From Pedobacter panaciterrae (GTDB taxonomy: Bacteria > Bacteroidota > Bacteroidia > Sphingobacteriales > Sphingobacteriaceae), in the NCBI RefSeq assembly GCF_001636695.1, contig NZ_LGEL01000013.1:61133-125132 (forward strand): DNA of 64,000 nt. Direction: 5' to 3'. Position 1 is the stretch's first letter, and every line of letters starts with the position of its first letter. Below are positions 20,180-28,955 of the stretch, piece by piece. A program made the translations under genes and the position numbers. Under the pieces are notes generated by a model, which was not told where the DNA came from, searched no databases, and saw only the letters and a list, made by a program, of their open reading frames with translations.

Positions 20180-20248
20180 GTCATCTCGACGACAGGAGAG
20201 ATCTCTTGTCTTTGCTGTTCAAGAGATCTCTCCTGTCGTCGAGATGAC
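20180..20248. repeat. Perfect 28-bp palindromic hairpin (REP-like)
   Basis: The left arm at 20180-20207 and the right arm at 20221-20248 are perfect reverse complements over 28 bp, starting GTCATCTCGACGACAGGAGA. They enclose a 13-base loop. The arms carry the GTCATCTCGA / GAGATCTC pattern that recurs as dispersed intergenic palindromes in Sphingobacteriaceae genomes (general knowledge, not checked here). The right arm runs directly into the tandem repeat that follows. Confidence 0.9.
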
Positions 20249-20369
20249 GAAAGATTGAAACGACGAAAGATTGAAAAGACGGAAGATTGAAAGGACGGAA
20301 GATTGAAAGACCGAAAGATTGAAAGACCGAAAGATTGAAAAGACGGAAGATTGAAACGATGGCAGATGG
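20246..20369 (+). repeat. 16-bp tandem repeat array, seven units plus a partial
   Basis: Seven consecutive 16-base units of the form GACGRAAGATTGAAAN at 20246-20357 (two of them start ACCG), followed by a degenerate partial unit GATGGCAGATGG. The period is exact with no insertions. Sixteen is not a multiple of three, so the frames that cross it give Phe/Ser-rich peptides that are almost surely not real proteins. The first unit overlaps the end of the hairpin. Confidence 0.95.
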
Positions 20370-20519
20370 GTAGGTATGACAAGTGGGTAGGCAAAGTAAA
20401 ACACGGACAAGACCGAATGCCAAAAGAAAAATCAGACCATGACTCTTAACATTCGAGGCCCAGTTTTTTATCAAATGGACCGTTATAAATTGATAACTTG
20501 CTATTTCATTAAGATTATT

Positions 20520-21521
20520 ATGATAGCCGGCAAACATTACACACTCCAAACTTTAGGAGTAATTATTCTCTTATTATGGTCAACAACATTATGCGATGCA
20601 CAGCACGTTAGTGCAGTTAGCAAACATGGAGCTTTAAAAATTCAAGGTGGTAAAATTGTAGATAGCCACAACAAACCACCTCAATTGAGAGGGATAAGTT
20701 TGTCATGGAGTATATGGGGAGGAAGAAAATATTATACTCCGGAAGTAGTAAGCTGGCTAAAAACAGATTTCAATATTAACCTATTGCGTGTCGCTATGGC
20801 TGTTGAACCTGATAATGGGTATTTGAAAGATCCTATTGGACAGGAAAGGCTAATTACAACTGTTATTGATGCGGCGCTAGAAGAAGGTATCTATGTTTTA
20901 ATAGACTGGCATGATCATCATGCCAATGTGAACGTGAAGGAAGCAAAATCCTTTTTTAAAAAGATGTCGGCAAAGTATTCAGGTGTTCCTAATATTATTT
21001 ACGAAATATGGAATGAACCTGAACGCGTAGAGTGGAAAGTAGTAAAAGATTATGCATTGGAAGTTATAGCTGAAATACGCAAGAATGACAAAGAAAATAT
21101 TATTGTGGTGGGTAGCCCCAACTGGGATCAGGATATTGATATAGCTGCAGAAGATCCCATAAAAGGATTCAAAAACATTGCTTATTCCTTTCATTTTTAT
21201 GCATCTGATCCTGATCATCAGGAGAAATTGATGAACAAAGCAGATCTTGCTATTTCCCTTGGACTTCCTGTTATGGTCACCGAATGGGGAGTTGGAGAAG
21301 CAAATGGGAACGGAGTGTTCAATGTGCAAAAAAGTGATAAATGGGTAAATTGGATGGAGGGGCATAAACTGAGTTCTGCCAATTGGAACCTGACTGATAA
21401 AAAAGAAACGACAGCGCTGCTTTTACCAGGTGCTTCGGCATCCGGACAATGGCCATTGGCAATGCTTTCGCCAGCCGGAATTTACATCAGACAGTGGCTC
21501 ATTAAGCTAAATAAGAATTAA
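20520..21521 (+). CDS. GH5 endoglucanase-like enzyme, secreted
   Basis: Retaining endo-beta-glycanase of family GH5, typically cellulase. The ATG at 20520 gives the signal MIAGKHYTLQTLGVIILLLW ending near CDAQ; an earlier in-frame ATG at 20439 adds 27 residues without a better signal. A single TIM-barrel domain follows: LRGISLSWSIWGG at the start, LIDWHDHHA, acid/base E166 in YEIWNEPE, and nucleophile E255 in MVTEWGVGEANG. The length of 333 residues is normal for a catalytic-domain-only member. It stands downstream of the hairpin / tandem-repeat element and close to the alpha-galactosidase genes, and could work with them on galactomannan or glucan, but no operon link is visible. Confidence 0.92.
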   Translation: MIAGKHYTLQTLGVIILLLWSTTLCDAQHVSAVSKHGALKIQGGKIVDSHNKPPQLRGISLSWSIWGGRKYYTPEVVSWLKTDFNINLLRVAMAVEPDNGYLKDPIGQERLITTVIDAALEEGIYVLIDWHDHHANVNVKEAKSFFKKMSAKYSGVPNIIYEIWNEPERVEWKVVKDYALEVIAEIRKNDKENIIVVGSPNWDQDIDIAAEDPIKGFKNIAYSFHFYASDPDHQEKLMNKADLAISLGLPVMVTEWGVGEANGNGVFNVQKSDKWVNWMEGHKLSSANWNLTDKKETTALLLPGASASGQWPLAMLSPAGIYIRQWLIKLNKN

Positions 21522-21579
21522 TAATGAAGAAGAGATTGCCCTAATGTCAGACTGGTAAGTTTTAGCATAAAAAAACTCA

Positions 21580-22452
21580 TTAATACTGTTCATGCATTTT
21601 AATGCGGTATTGATCAGGACTTAATTTATTATGCTTTTTAAACTGCCGTGAAAAATAGGAAAAATCTTTAAAGCCTAGCTCATCGGCGATCTCGCCTATG
21701 GCCAAATGACTGTGAAGAAGCATTCTTTTTGCTTCCAGTAAGATCCGATCGCGAACAATTTCTCCTGCTGTTTTGCCCGATACTTTTTTTGTGATCTCAT
21801 TTAAGTGATGTGAGGTTACAAAAAGCTGTTCAGCATAAAATGATAATGATTTCTCCCTTTTATAATTCATCTCCACTATCTTTTTGAACTTGTTATAAAT
21901 GATAGTATGGTTAGATGTGAACGCATTAGTTTGTTGGTTAAAATAAACACGCTGAATGGCATGTAAGAAAACATAAAGCAAAGAACTCAAAGCTAGTTTT
22001 GAATGATCTTCTCTTGAAAATTCATCATAGAGCAGCCTTAAAAGAGGTTCAAGAGATTTTTTGATATTGCTATCCAGTTTTATGTTCGGACTTTTATAAT
22101 TGCTGTCGAGAAATGATAACTTCTGCAGCGCTTCCTTATTGGTAAAATTAAGGATAAAAAACTCTTCAGTGAACATAATACTGTCTCCTTGTACATCCTT
22201 ATATCTTTCAAAATGGTGCTCCTGACCCGGTGACATAAAATAGATACTATCTGTAGACAGGTCAAGTTCATGATGGTCTATAAAATGTTTAGCCTCTCCT
22301 TTTCTGATCCATAAAATCTCATAAAAGCTATGTTTGTGCGGCCAGACAAATGTTGCCGGCCGATTTAATTTTTCGAACGGCACAATTACAAACTGTTCTT
22401 CTTTAGCAAAGAACGGCGAGAAATCTTCAATGTCATATGTGATTATCATCAA
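21580..22452 (-). CDS. AraC family transcriptional regulator
   Basis: Cytoplasmic transcription factor. Residues 1-150 look like an AraC-type cupin ligand-binding domain (ATFVWPHKHSFYEILWIRKGEAKHFID). The C-terminal about 100 residues carry two helix-turn-helix motifs, AEQLFVTSHHLNEITKKVSG and the family signature IGEIADELGFKDFSYFSRQFKKHNKLSPDQYR. Length 290 aa is standard. It diverges from the FMN hydroxy-acid oxidase gene at 22638 with a 185-base gap, so it may regulate that gene. The ligand is unknown. Either of the adjacent ATGs at 22452 or 22449 could be the start. Confidence 0.93.
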   Translation of the reverse strand: MMIITYDIEDFSPFFAKEEQFVIVPFEKLNRPATFVWPHKHSFYEILWIRKGEAKHFIDHHELDLSTDSIYFMSPGQEHHFERYKDVQGDSIMFTEEFFILNFTNKEALQKLSFLDSNYKSPNIKLDSNIKKSLEPLLRLLYDEFSREDHSKLALSSLLYVFLHAIQRVYFNQQTNAFTSNHTIIYNKFKKIVEMNYKREKSLSFYAEQLFVTSHHLNEITKKVSGKTAGEIVRDRILLEAKRMLLHSHLAIGEIADELGFKDFSYFSRQFKKHNKLSPDQYRIKMHEQY

Positions 22453-22637
22453 TATTTTTTTTTACGTATCCTATTCAATAAGCTAAAGTAAGAATCGATC
22501 ATCAAAACGAAATGCAATTTAAACTTCGATTGAACGAATATACCTATAGTACCAAATTTCCTAAGATTTGTGCTAACTCTTATGCTGATGTACACCTAAC
22601 TTTCAAACTTATTTGATTGTAGACGTACTTAAAAGAT

Positions 22638-23798
22638 ATGAAACAAGATTTAATGCAATATCATACGCAATATCCCTCGATTACAGACCTAAAGAGAAAG
22701 GCAAAAAAGCGTATACCAAAATTCGCTTTTGACTACCTGGAAGGTGGCTGTAATGAGGAAATCAATTTATTTAAAAATGAATCAGATTTTCACCAGGTAA
22801 CCTTAATGCCGCAATACCTAAAGAAATATCAGGGGGTAGATATGAGTACTGAATTGTTCGGACATCGGTATGATGCACCGGTAGGTATATCACCTATTGG
22901 CCTTCAGGGACTGATATGGCCAAATGCACCTGAAATATTAGCAAAAGCGGCACTAACACACAATATACCCTTTATATTAAGTACGGTATCTACCAGTTCC
23001 ATTGAACGCATTGCGACAGTATCTGAAGGTAAATTTTGGTTTCAATTGTACCATCCGGCTGAAAAAGAGGTATTGGATGACATTTTAAACCGGCTGCAAG
23101 CCACCGGTTGCCAGGTGCTTGTTGTTCTTGTAGACGTGCCGTCTTTCGGATTTCGATACCGCGAGATCAAGGCTGGACTATCTATGCCGCCAAAGATGAA
23201 CCTTAATAATGTATTTCAGGCAGCGATCAGGCCTGAGTGGTCGATCAGGACGTTAAAACATGGAATCCCTGCTTTTGCTACTTTACAGAAATACATGGAT
23301 AAAAGCCTCAATATGGCTCAATTGGGGCAATTTATGAACGCAACCTTTGATAAAAGGGTTGATATGGACAAAATAGCAGCAATACGAAACAAGTGGAAAG
23401 GAAAACTTGTACTCAAAGGAATAGTAAGTGAGCAGGATATACAGAAAGCTATCGAATTGGGAGCAGATGGAGTAATTGTGTCAAATCATGGTGGAAGACA
23501 AATTGACGCAGGAGAATCTTCCATAAAATCCTTGATCAGATTGAAACAATATGGCGAGAAGATAAAAATCATGATAGATGGGGGGATTCGTTCGGGCCCT
23601 GATATAGGTAGGTCACTCGCCTGCGGAGCAGACTTCACTTTTGCTGGCAGGCCATTTATGTATGGTGTTTCTGCGTTGGGAAATGAAGGTGGAAATCATA
23701 CGATTGCTTTACTTAAATCGCAGTTCAAACAAGTAATGGAACAACTTTGCTGTGAGAAGGTAACAGATCTAAGAGAAACATTAATTTCGGTACCATAG
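22638..23798 (+). CDS. FMN-dependent alpha-hydroxy-acid oxidase/dehydrogenase (LldD family)
   Basis: Flavoenzyme that oxidises an L-2-hydroxy acid, most often L-lactate, to the keto acid. The single TIM barrel of 386 residues shows FAFDYLEGGCNEE near residue 35 (Gly-Gly with Cys in place of the common Ala), PVGISPIGLQGLIWP, LSTVSTSSIE, the FMN / catalytic segment SNHGGRQIDAGESS holding the base His, then IMIDGGIRSGPDIGRSLACGAD and GRPFMYG at the phosphate site. No membrane-anchoring loop is evident. It is divergent from an AraC regulator. Substrate cannot be assigned with certainty: lactate, glycolate and mandelate enzymes share this fold. Confidence 0.88.
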   Translation: MKQDLMQYHTQYPSITDLKRKAKKRIPKFAFDYLEGGCNEEINLFKNESDFHQVTLMPQYLKKYQGVDMSTELFGHRYDAPVGISPIGLQGLIWPNAPEILAKAALTHNIPFILSTVSTSSIERIATVSEGKFWFQLYHPAEKEVLDDILNRLQATGCQVLVVLVDVPSFGFRYREIKAGLSMPPKMNLNNVFQAAIRPEWSIRTLKHGIPAFATLQKYMDKSLNMAQLGQFMNATFDKRVDMDKIAAIRNKWKGKLVLKGIVSEQDIQKAIELGADGVIVSNHGGRQIDAGESSIKSLIRLKQYGEKIKIMIDGGIRSGPDIGRSLACGADFTFAGRPFMYGVSALGNEGGNHTIALLKSQFKQVMEQLCCEKVTDLRETLISVP

Positions 23799-23903
23799 AT
23801 TAATTGTTTATGTCCGAATTGCTGTGAATCATCCAACAAATTACCATAGTTATTTACCTGAGCCAAAAAGGCCGTTATTTTGAAGAGCAATCTACAAGAG
23901 AAA

Positions 23904-24668
23904 TTAAGTACCCATTTTTTCAGTAAGATATTTCCAGTATCTTTTTGGGACGTGTTGCACATGTAATTTAGTGTTTTTTCTGGCCGCGATATTGGTATTT
24001 TTAAAATAATCTTTCCATAATGCGGCATAGAGATTTTCTTTAACAGCATGCACTTCCCCGATTGCCTTGTGCAGGTTCTTTTCTTCTTCTGGGGTAAGGT
24101 TCACTTCTTCTGCTTTCTCCAGGTTATAATATAATCCATAGTGTCTTTTCAGGTCATAAATGATCCACTGCTGATCCGCATAACGGTTTTTAAAATGGTT
24201 CATAATTAAAGGTAGCACATTGAAGTCTGGATCTACACCACAGTAAAAAATTCCATCTGCAGATTGGCGAAATCTTATGAAAGCCTCCATCCTGTGTTTC
24301 TCTCTTTCTACCTTCCTGGCTATTTGTGCTACCGCCAATACATGAGCATTACCATAATTAACTTCTGATCCCGCTGGATTTGAAAATATGTAACAGGTAA
24401 ACTCGAATAGACTGTTGTAAGCATGAGCTGATTCTGAGAGGAAGGTACAATAGAATCTTCTCATCCAACTTTTGTCTAATTTCTTTTTTAATCCTATCCA
24501 TACTCTGTCTGCCTTTTTCTGATCCGCATGCACATGGAATTTTGCGGTGAAAGCATCCGGTTGGTAGTATTTTTCCAATTGCAGAATTATCTTTCCGGGT
24601 TTTCTTTCAAACCATTCAAAAACTGCACACAGCAAACTTTCTAAACTACCATCGATCACGTATATCAT
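23904..24668 (-). CDS. TIGR03915-type putative DNA repair/metabolism protein
   Basis: Conserved partner of the radical SAM protein encoded 13 bases upstream. Family pattern: N-terminal YVIDGSLESLLCAVFEWFERK, then AVAQIARKVEREKHRMEAFIRFRQSADGIFYCGVDPDFNVLPLI, a DUF4130-like region, and a C-terminal KNTNIAARKNTKLHVQHVPKRYW. The combination is that of TIGR03915, a family found beside uracil-DNA-glycosylase-like domains. It was linked to DNA modification or repair only by gene context, and its reaction is not known. This copy has 254 residues. In many bacteria the protein carries a C-terminal uracil-DNA glycosylase domain; none is visible here. Confidence 0.82.
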   Translation of the reverse strand: MIYVIDGSLESLLCAVFEWFERKPGKIILQLEKYYQPDAFTAKFHVHADQKKADRVWIGLKKKLDKSWMRRFYCTFLSESAHAYNSLFEFTCYIFSNPAGSEVNYGNAHVLAVAQIARKVEREKHRMEAFIRFRQSADGIFYCGVDPDFNVLPLIMNHFKNRYADQQWIIYDLKRHYGLYYNLEKAEEVNLTPEEEKNLHKAIGEVHAVKENLYAALWKDYFKNTNIAARKNTKLHVQHVPKRYWKYLTEKMGT

Positions 24669-24681
24669 AAAAGTTGCAGGA

Positions 24682-25938
24682 TTAAAATAAAATCAATTGT
24701 TGAACATCATTCTTTAAATATTTACTCTGGCTTTCCGCTAATATAAATGACTTGATCTGAGTACCCTGATAATCTTTAATTTGATAGGGAGTATCCGCAC
24801 ATTTGATAAAATGTTTTGCCCTATTATAGGCAACCCCTATTTTTTTAAGCTGGTCGATCCGTAACTTCCCAAATTTCCTGGCTTGTACAATTTTTTTTGC
24901 GGAAGTCACTCCAATTCCCGGTACGCGCAAGATCATTTTATAGGCTGCAACATTGATGTCTATAGGAAAGAAATGAAGGTTTCTAAGTGCCCAGCTTAAT
25001 TTGGGGTCTATATCAACGTCAAGGTGAGGGTTGGCGTCGTTCAATAGTTCATTCACATGAAAGCCATAAAAGCGCATGAGCCAGTCCGTCTGGTATAGTC
25101 TGTTCTCCCGAATTAGCGGGGGTTGAGTACCAATAAGCGGCAGACGATTGTCATGGCTAATTGGAATATAACCTGAATAATAAACTCTTTTAAGAGAGAA
25201 GTTTTTATAAAATGCGTCTGCGGTGTGCATAATATCTTTATCTGTTTCAGGGGTCGCCCCAATCACCATTTGGGTGCTTTGCCCTGCGGGTACAAATTTA
25301 GGAGTGCTTTTAATCAACTTTTTTTCGTCGTTGAATTGTATGATTTGATTTTGTACCAGTCCAAGTGGGCGCTTCACATCTTCATGGCTCTTTTCTGGGG
25401 CAAGTAATTTTAGGCCGCTTTCTGTAGGCATTTCCAGATTGATACTCATTCTGTCTGCATAAAGTCCTGCCTCCTTAATTAGTTCTTCGCTTGCACCAGG
25501 AATCGTTTTCAAATGGATATACCCATGGAAGCGTTCCTCCAGTCTTAATTTTTTAACGACTTTCAGTAAGCGCTCCATCGTAAAATCGGCGTTTTTAAAA
25601 ATTCCAGAGCTTAAAAAAAGTCCTTCAATAAAGTTTCGTCTGTAAAAATTGATAGTTAGGGAAACCACTTCTTCCACCGTAAAAGCTGCACGTTCAATGT
25701 CATTACTTTTTCTTGAAACACAGAAAGCACAATCATAAATGCAATGGTTGGTCAGGAGAATTTTTAAGAGAGAAACACAGCGTCCATCTTCTGTATACGT
25801 ATGACAAATTCCGGAAGCGTGGCTGTTACCGAGTCCTTTATTGTTGTTTTTTCTTGTCCCTCCACTGGAAGAGCAGGAAACGTCATATTTTGCTGCGTCA
25901 GCTAGGATATTAAGTTTTTCTCTAAGTCGTTCACACAT
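24682..25938 (-). CDS. Radical SAM protein, putative DNA modification/repair (TIGR03916-type)
   Basis: Radical SAM enzyme of the family paired with TIGR03915. The ATG at 25938 is chosen; a TTG at 25959 would add seven residues. The N-terminal signature LNILADAAKYDVSCSSSGG is diagnostic for the family. The [4Fe-4S]-binding motif CIYDCAFC near residue 80 has CxxxCxxC spacing. Downstream, a helix-hairpin-helix DNA-binding element (LRVPGIGVTSAKKIVQARKFG) near residue 340 suggests contact with DNA. The protein has 418 residues. It is co-transcribed with its partner at 23904. No experimental function is known to me. Confidence 0.88.
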   Translation of the reverse strand: MCERLREKLNILADAAKYDVSCSSSGGTRKNNNKGLGNSHASGICHTYTEDGRCVSLLKILLTNHCIYDCAFCVSRKSNDIERAAFTVEEVVSLTINFYRRNFIEGLFLSSGIFKNADFTMERLLKVVKKLRLEERFHGYIHLKTIPGASEELIKEAGLYADRMSINLEMPTESGLKLLAPEKSHEDVKRPLGLVQNQIIQFNDEKKLIKSTPKFVPAGQSTQMVIGATPETDKDIMHTADAFYKNFSLKRVYYSGYIPISHDNRLPLIGTQPPLIRENRLYQTDWLMRFYGFHVNELLNDANPHLDVDIDPKLSWALRNLHFFPIDINVAAYKMILRVPGIGVTSAKKIVQARKFGKLRIDQLKKIGVAYNRAKHFIKCADTPYQIKDYQGTQIKSFILAESQSKYLKNDVQQLILF

Positions 25939-26144
25939 CGCTCTAAGTTTTACTAACAAAAGTAGTTATTTATACTAATAATATTAGCACAAATCAATAA
26001 CATTTGAAGTACATTACTTGAATCATGCAAGACAGGATCTGAATCTATTACCCTAAGAAAATGGCATCAACTAATATATGGGTTCAAATAAAAAAACCAA
26101 TATTTTTATACCGTGAGTGTCCTGTCAGTGGATAACTGTAAATT

Positions 26145-27383
26145 TTAGAACGCTTCTCCAAGATTCAGCAGTATTGCGCTGTATCCTTTGCTCATGCCAT
26201 AATCAATACCGATATTGGTATTAGAAGCCTTGTTGAACTTGATACGCAAACCTGTTCCTGCTGCCGGTTTCCAGGAAGTAAATAATGAGCCTGATCCACT
26301 GACCGTATTCACATTCGCAAAAACAACAAAACCCAGCAAGCCATTCGCTGTAATATCGCGCCGGTATTCACTTTCGGCATAAAACAGTGATCTGCCGCGG
26401 TACCTGTTCTGATCTATCCCCCTGGCCGACCTGTTGTATGGATCCCATCCTGTACTGGGCAAATCGAGGTAAGGAGTTTTATTGTTCAACACCGTCCAGA
26501 AATAAGACCATAAGGCGAGGGTATTCTGCTGGTGTGGCTTTTCTGGATTCATTGGGATGTACTTTCTTAGATCCAAGTAAATGGAGCTCCAGTTGTTATT
26601 ACTGCCCAAAAATGTTGGATTTACCCTGTAAACTAAATTTCCGTACATCCCTGGCATAGGATTGATGGAATTGCTTCGGGTATCATAGACAAGGTTTAAA
26701 CTGACTCCCGATGAAAAGGAGTTTTTACCTGTACCATAGCGGTATCCCGAATACTGTTCCAGCTCAGGAAAGGAGTCCTCTGTACTGATGTTAAAGTGGT
26801 AATCGAGGTTGAAGCCAAGACCGGCATACAAATATGGCTTGATTCTTTTTAGTGCGTTCTGATAGAACCTAATGTATTTGTAACTGAGCAAAGTCCGCTC
26901 CTGATCCCCTTTTGATTCTCCAAGACCCCAGGTATATTGGGGATAGACCAGAAAGCGAGTATCTCCTTGTATCAGCCATGTATTATCAGGCAGCCAAATG
27001 TTAGTCCTAACTGGCAATCCAAAACGACTGCCGAGATTCCAGTAAGGTGTAAATGTCGCCGTCGATAGGTTTGTTGTCTTTTTGGGGCCAAGGTACATCG
27101 CTGCCGAAGTACTGGTTATGAGTGCATTTCCGGTTCCACCGGGTACAGTACCCCCGATAGGTAGAATAGAAAAATAAAGTTTCTTGTCTTTTTCTTCCCT
27201 CATCTTTCCGGGACGGATGCGAAGCAGCGCTTTCCCAATATCAATAAGGTCTGTTTGTCTTGCAGTATCTGAACTCTTTTTAGTCTGGATGATTGCATCA
27301 CCGGCATTTTGGCCAAAGGAAGAACCCCAGCAACATATCAACACATTGATCAGACACAATTTTACTATTATTTTTGGTCGCAT
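26145..27383 (-). CDS. BamA/TamA-family outer membrane beta-barrel protein
   Basis: Predicted outer-membrane protein of the bacterial surface antigen (Omp85) superfamily, without POTRA domains. The signal peptide ends at SSFGQ. An N-terminal linker of about 60 residues precedes the barrel, which starts LYFSILPIGGTVPGGTG, a typical start for short Omp85-like proteins. The C-terminal part has the family loop-6 region (the RGRSLFYAESEYRRDIT segment containing an R-G-R/RG-type motif) and ends LLNLGEAF with a terminal Phe. Length 412 aa suggests a 16-stranded barrel. Such POTRA-less members are common in Bacteroidota and their function is unclear. No operon partners are visible. Confidence 0.8.
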   Translation of the reverse strand: MRPKIIVKLCLINVLICCWGSSFGQNAGDAIIQTKKSSDTARQTDLIDIGKALLRIRPGKMREEKDKKLYFSILPIGGTVPGGTGNALITSTSAAMYLGPKKTTNLSTATFTPYWNLGSRFGLPVRTNIWLPDNTWLIQGDTRFLVYPQYTWGLGESKGDQERTLLSYKYIRFYQNALKRIKPYLYAGLGFNLDYHFNISTEDSFPELEQYSGYRYGTGKNSFSSGVSLNLVYDTRSNSINPMPGMYGNLVYRVNPTFLGSNNNWSSIYLDLRKYIPMNPEKPHQQNTLALWSYFWTVLNNKTPYLDLPSTGWDPYNRSARGIDQNRYRGRSLFYAESEYRRDITANGLLGFVVFANVNTVSGSGSLFTSWKPAAGTGLRIKFNKASNTNIGIDYGMSKGYSAILLNLGEAF

Positions 27384-27501
27384 ATTGGCAGGCTATGATA
27401 TTTAAATTGCAATAAGCTTGCCAGAAACAACCTATTTTTACTTTACAAAAAAGCCGTCCGCAGTTAACGCTTACCTGATTGACAACTTAATCATGTAGAA
27501 A

Positions 27502-27852
27502 CTAGGATTCTTCAACAACAAATGCCTTTAGCTCGTGCAGTTTGCCCTCTAGCAAGCGCCACACATCGCAGTAAGCATAATTTACAGATACACCTTCTTT
27601 ATTTTTCAACGTGATTTTACCAACGGCAATCACAACTTCCCCTTCAGCTACCAGCGTTTCAACCTGAAACTTTGGTGGCTCTGTGTAGACCTTCCTCACA
27701 TATTTCCGAACCGCCTCTTTCCCCCTCAAAATCTGCTCGCCAACAAAGTTCCAAACCATGTCTTCGGTGCAGTAAGACAGAAACCCTTCATAATCACCCT
27801 TCGCGATCGCCGCGTTGGCGTTTTCTAATACCTGCTTATTGCTCTCCATCAT
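27502..27852 (-). CDS. SnoaL/NTF2-like small protein
   Basis: Single-domain cone-shaped alpha+beta barrel protein of the SnoaL / NTF2-like superfamily, 116 residues. Family traits: NANAAIAKGDYEGFLSYCTEDMVWNFVG at the N-terminus, RGKEAVRKYV, then VVIAVGKITLKNKEG and YAYCDVWRLLEGKLHELKAFV. These proteins are isomerases, hydrolases or ligand binders; nothing here tells which. The start codon overlaps the stop of the DUF3606 gene by 4 bases (ATGA), so the two are translationally coupled. Confidence 0.85.
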   Translation of the reverse strand: MMESNKQVLENANAAIAKGDYEGFLSYCTEDMVWNFVGEQILRGKEAVRKYVRKVYTEPPKFQVETLVAEGEVVIAVGKITLKNKEGVSVNYAYCDVWRLLEGKLHELKAFVVEES

Positions 27853-28019
27853 GCCTTATTTAAATACACCTTTACCGCGTCAATCCCATCTCCTACCTGG
27901 GCAACCGCTTCCTTCAATTCATCATTAGTCACTTTCAGCTGGCTTGTCCAGTATTGAACTTCGTAATCATTTTCCATATGGATGTTGTCTGCATCAGCAA
28001 ATTCACGTTGTCTTTCCAT
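27849..28019 (-). CDS. DUF3606 domain small protein
   Basis: A 56-residue protein with the DUF3606 pattern: an N-terminal acidic patch (ADADNIHMENDYEV), the core QYWTSQLKVTNDELKEAVAQVG and a DAVKVYL end. Members of this family in other bacteria are small proteins of about 55-80 residues built on a YWxxxxxVxxxxLxxAVxxVG core; function unknown. The stop overlaps the ATG of the NTF2-like gene by 4 bases, supporting both starts and a shared transcript. Confidence 0.78.
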   Translation of the reverse strand: MERQREFADADNIHMENDYEVQYWTSQLKVTNDELKEAVAQVGDGIDAVKVYLNKA

Positions 28020-28235
28020 TGTACCTTGTCTATGTATAGATGTGCATTGGCTAACTCTGGATTATACTCAATCGTTATTTATCAACAAGTCAAGCGCCAA
28101 TAAGTTTATGTTAACTTTGGAGATTCACGACACCTGACATTGCAAGAGAAAACAACGAAACGATCTTCAAACTTTTCAATAAATACCTACAGGAAATGAT
28201 TTTGTCGGCATAAACATGACCAGAAAGTTTCCAGA
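28020..28235. other. Intergenic stretch with a possible coding remnant
   Basis: Between the DUF3606 gene and the carboxypeptidase-like gene. A plus-strand frame ending in TAA near 28214 reads TPDIARENNETIFKLFNKYL and looks coding-like, but has no start codon and is only about 30 codons long. It may be a relic or chance. Confidence 0.2.
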
Positions 28236-28955
28236 TTAAGGCTTATTCTTTTTCTTAAATTCCTCAAATGACCTTTTGATATAGTTCGCCCGGTCATAAT
28301 CCGACCATTTCTTAAGTTTATCCAGTTTCGGTGTATAGTTCAGTTTGAATGCCTCCAGCTGAGCGCTGTCTATAGGTATAGTCTGCTTAATAATGAGATC
28401 ATTGAAATACCGGTCAATTTCTTCTGCCTTTGCTGCTTGTTTGGCAAGTTGATTAAGTCGTCTTACCCTACGTCCATCCTTTCCTAAAAGCTCGTAAAAA
28501 AAGGTGATGGGACTACCACCGAAAGGTGATAAGAGCCCAATCGGTGGCTTTCCACCGTAAAATACCCCCTTTTCCTTACTATAGGCATTACTGATCTCTC
28601 TGAAGTTTTGAGAAGCGAGTTTACTGGTGATGGTAACTTCTTTAAGTTGATTGGTAAGTTTAAGCCGGATGACCAGATCAGTAAAGCTCTGAACGCTGGT
28701 TTTGTGAGACTGATAGCCAATCCTTTGGATTTCAATGGTATCACCTATTTTACAGATCAGTTCAAACAATCCAAGTTTGTCTGAGTAGACCATCTGGCCG
28801 CTGCGCTGGTTGCGAACTTCTACCTGCTCTATTCTTGCTTTTGTGCCATCCTGTAAAATGGCACCCCGTATTGGTTTGGCAGTTTGTGCCATCACATAAG
28901 TAACAGGGCTAAATATTAAGATAACTATAATCCTGAGTGCGAAATTTAGTTCCAT
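28236..28955 (-). CDS. Exported protein with carboxypeptidase-regulatory-like domain
   Basis: Predicted secreted protein starting at 28955, with a signal peptide (MELNFALRIIVILIF... ending at VMAQ). Residues 25-110 form a CarboxypepD_reg-like beta-sandwich (PIRGAILQDGTKARIEQVEVRNQRSG, then DTIEIQRIGYQSHKTSV), the same fold that precedes the plug of SusC receptors. The rest, about 130 residues, is basic and helical with no recognised domain and no barrel. Similar stand-alone proteins are common in Bacteroidota; function unknown. The in-frame ATG at 28976 would add 7 residues in front of the signal. Confidence 0.7.
   Translation of the reverse strand: MELNFALRIIVILIFSPVTYVMAQTAKPIRGAILQDGTKARIEQVEVRNQRSGQMVYSDKLGLFELICKIGDTIEIQRIGYQSHKTSVQSFTDLVIRLKLTNQLKEVTITSKLASQNFREISNAYSKEKGVFYGGKPPIGLLSPFGGSPITFFYELLGKDGRRVRRLNQLAKQAAKAEEIDRYFNDLIIKQTIPIDSAQLEAFKLNYTPKLDKLKKWSDYDRANYIKRSFEEFKKKNKP

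Noticed and set aside
20170-20549. Three overlapping minus-strand frames rich in SFQS/SIFR repeats
   Set aside because: They are translations of the 16-bp tandem repeat and hairpin in different frames. The period is not a multiple of three, so the same peptide pattern appears in every frame; no real protein is supported.
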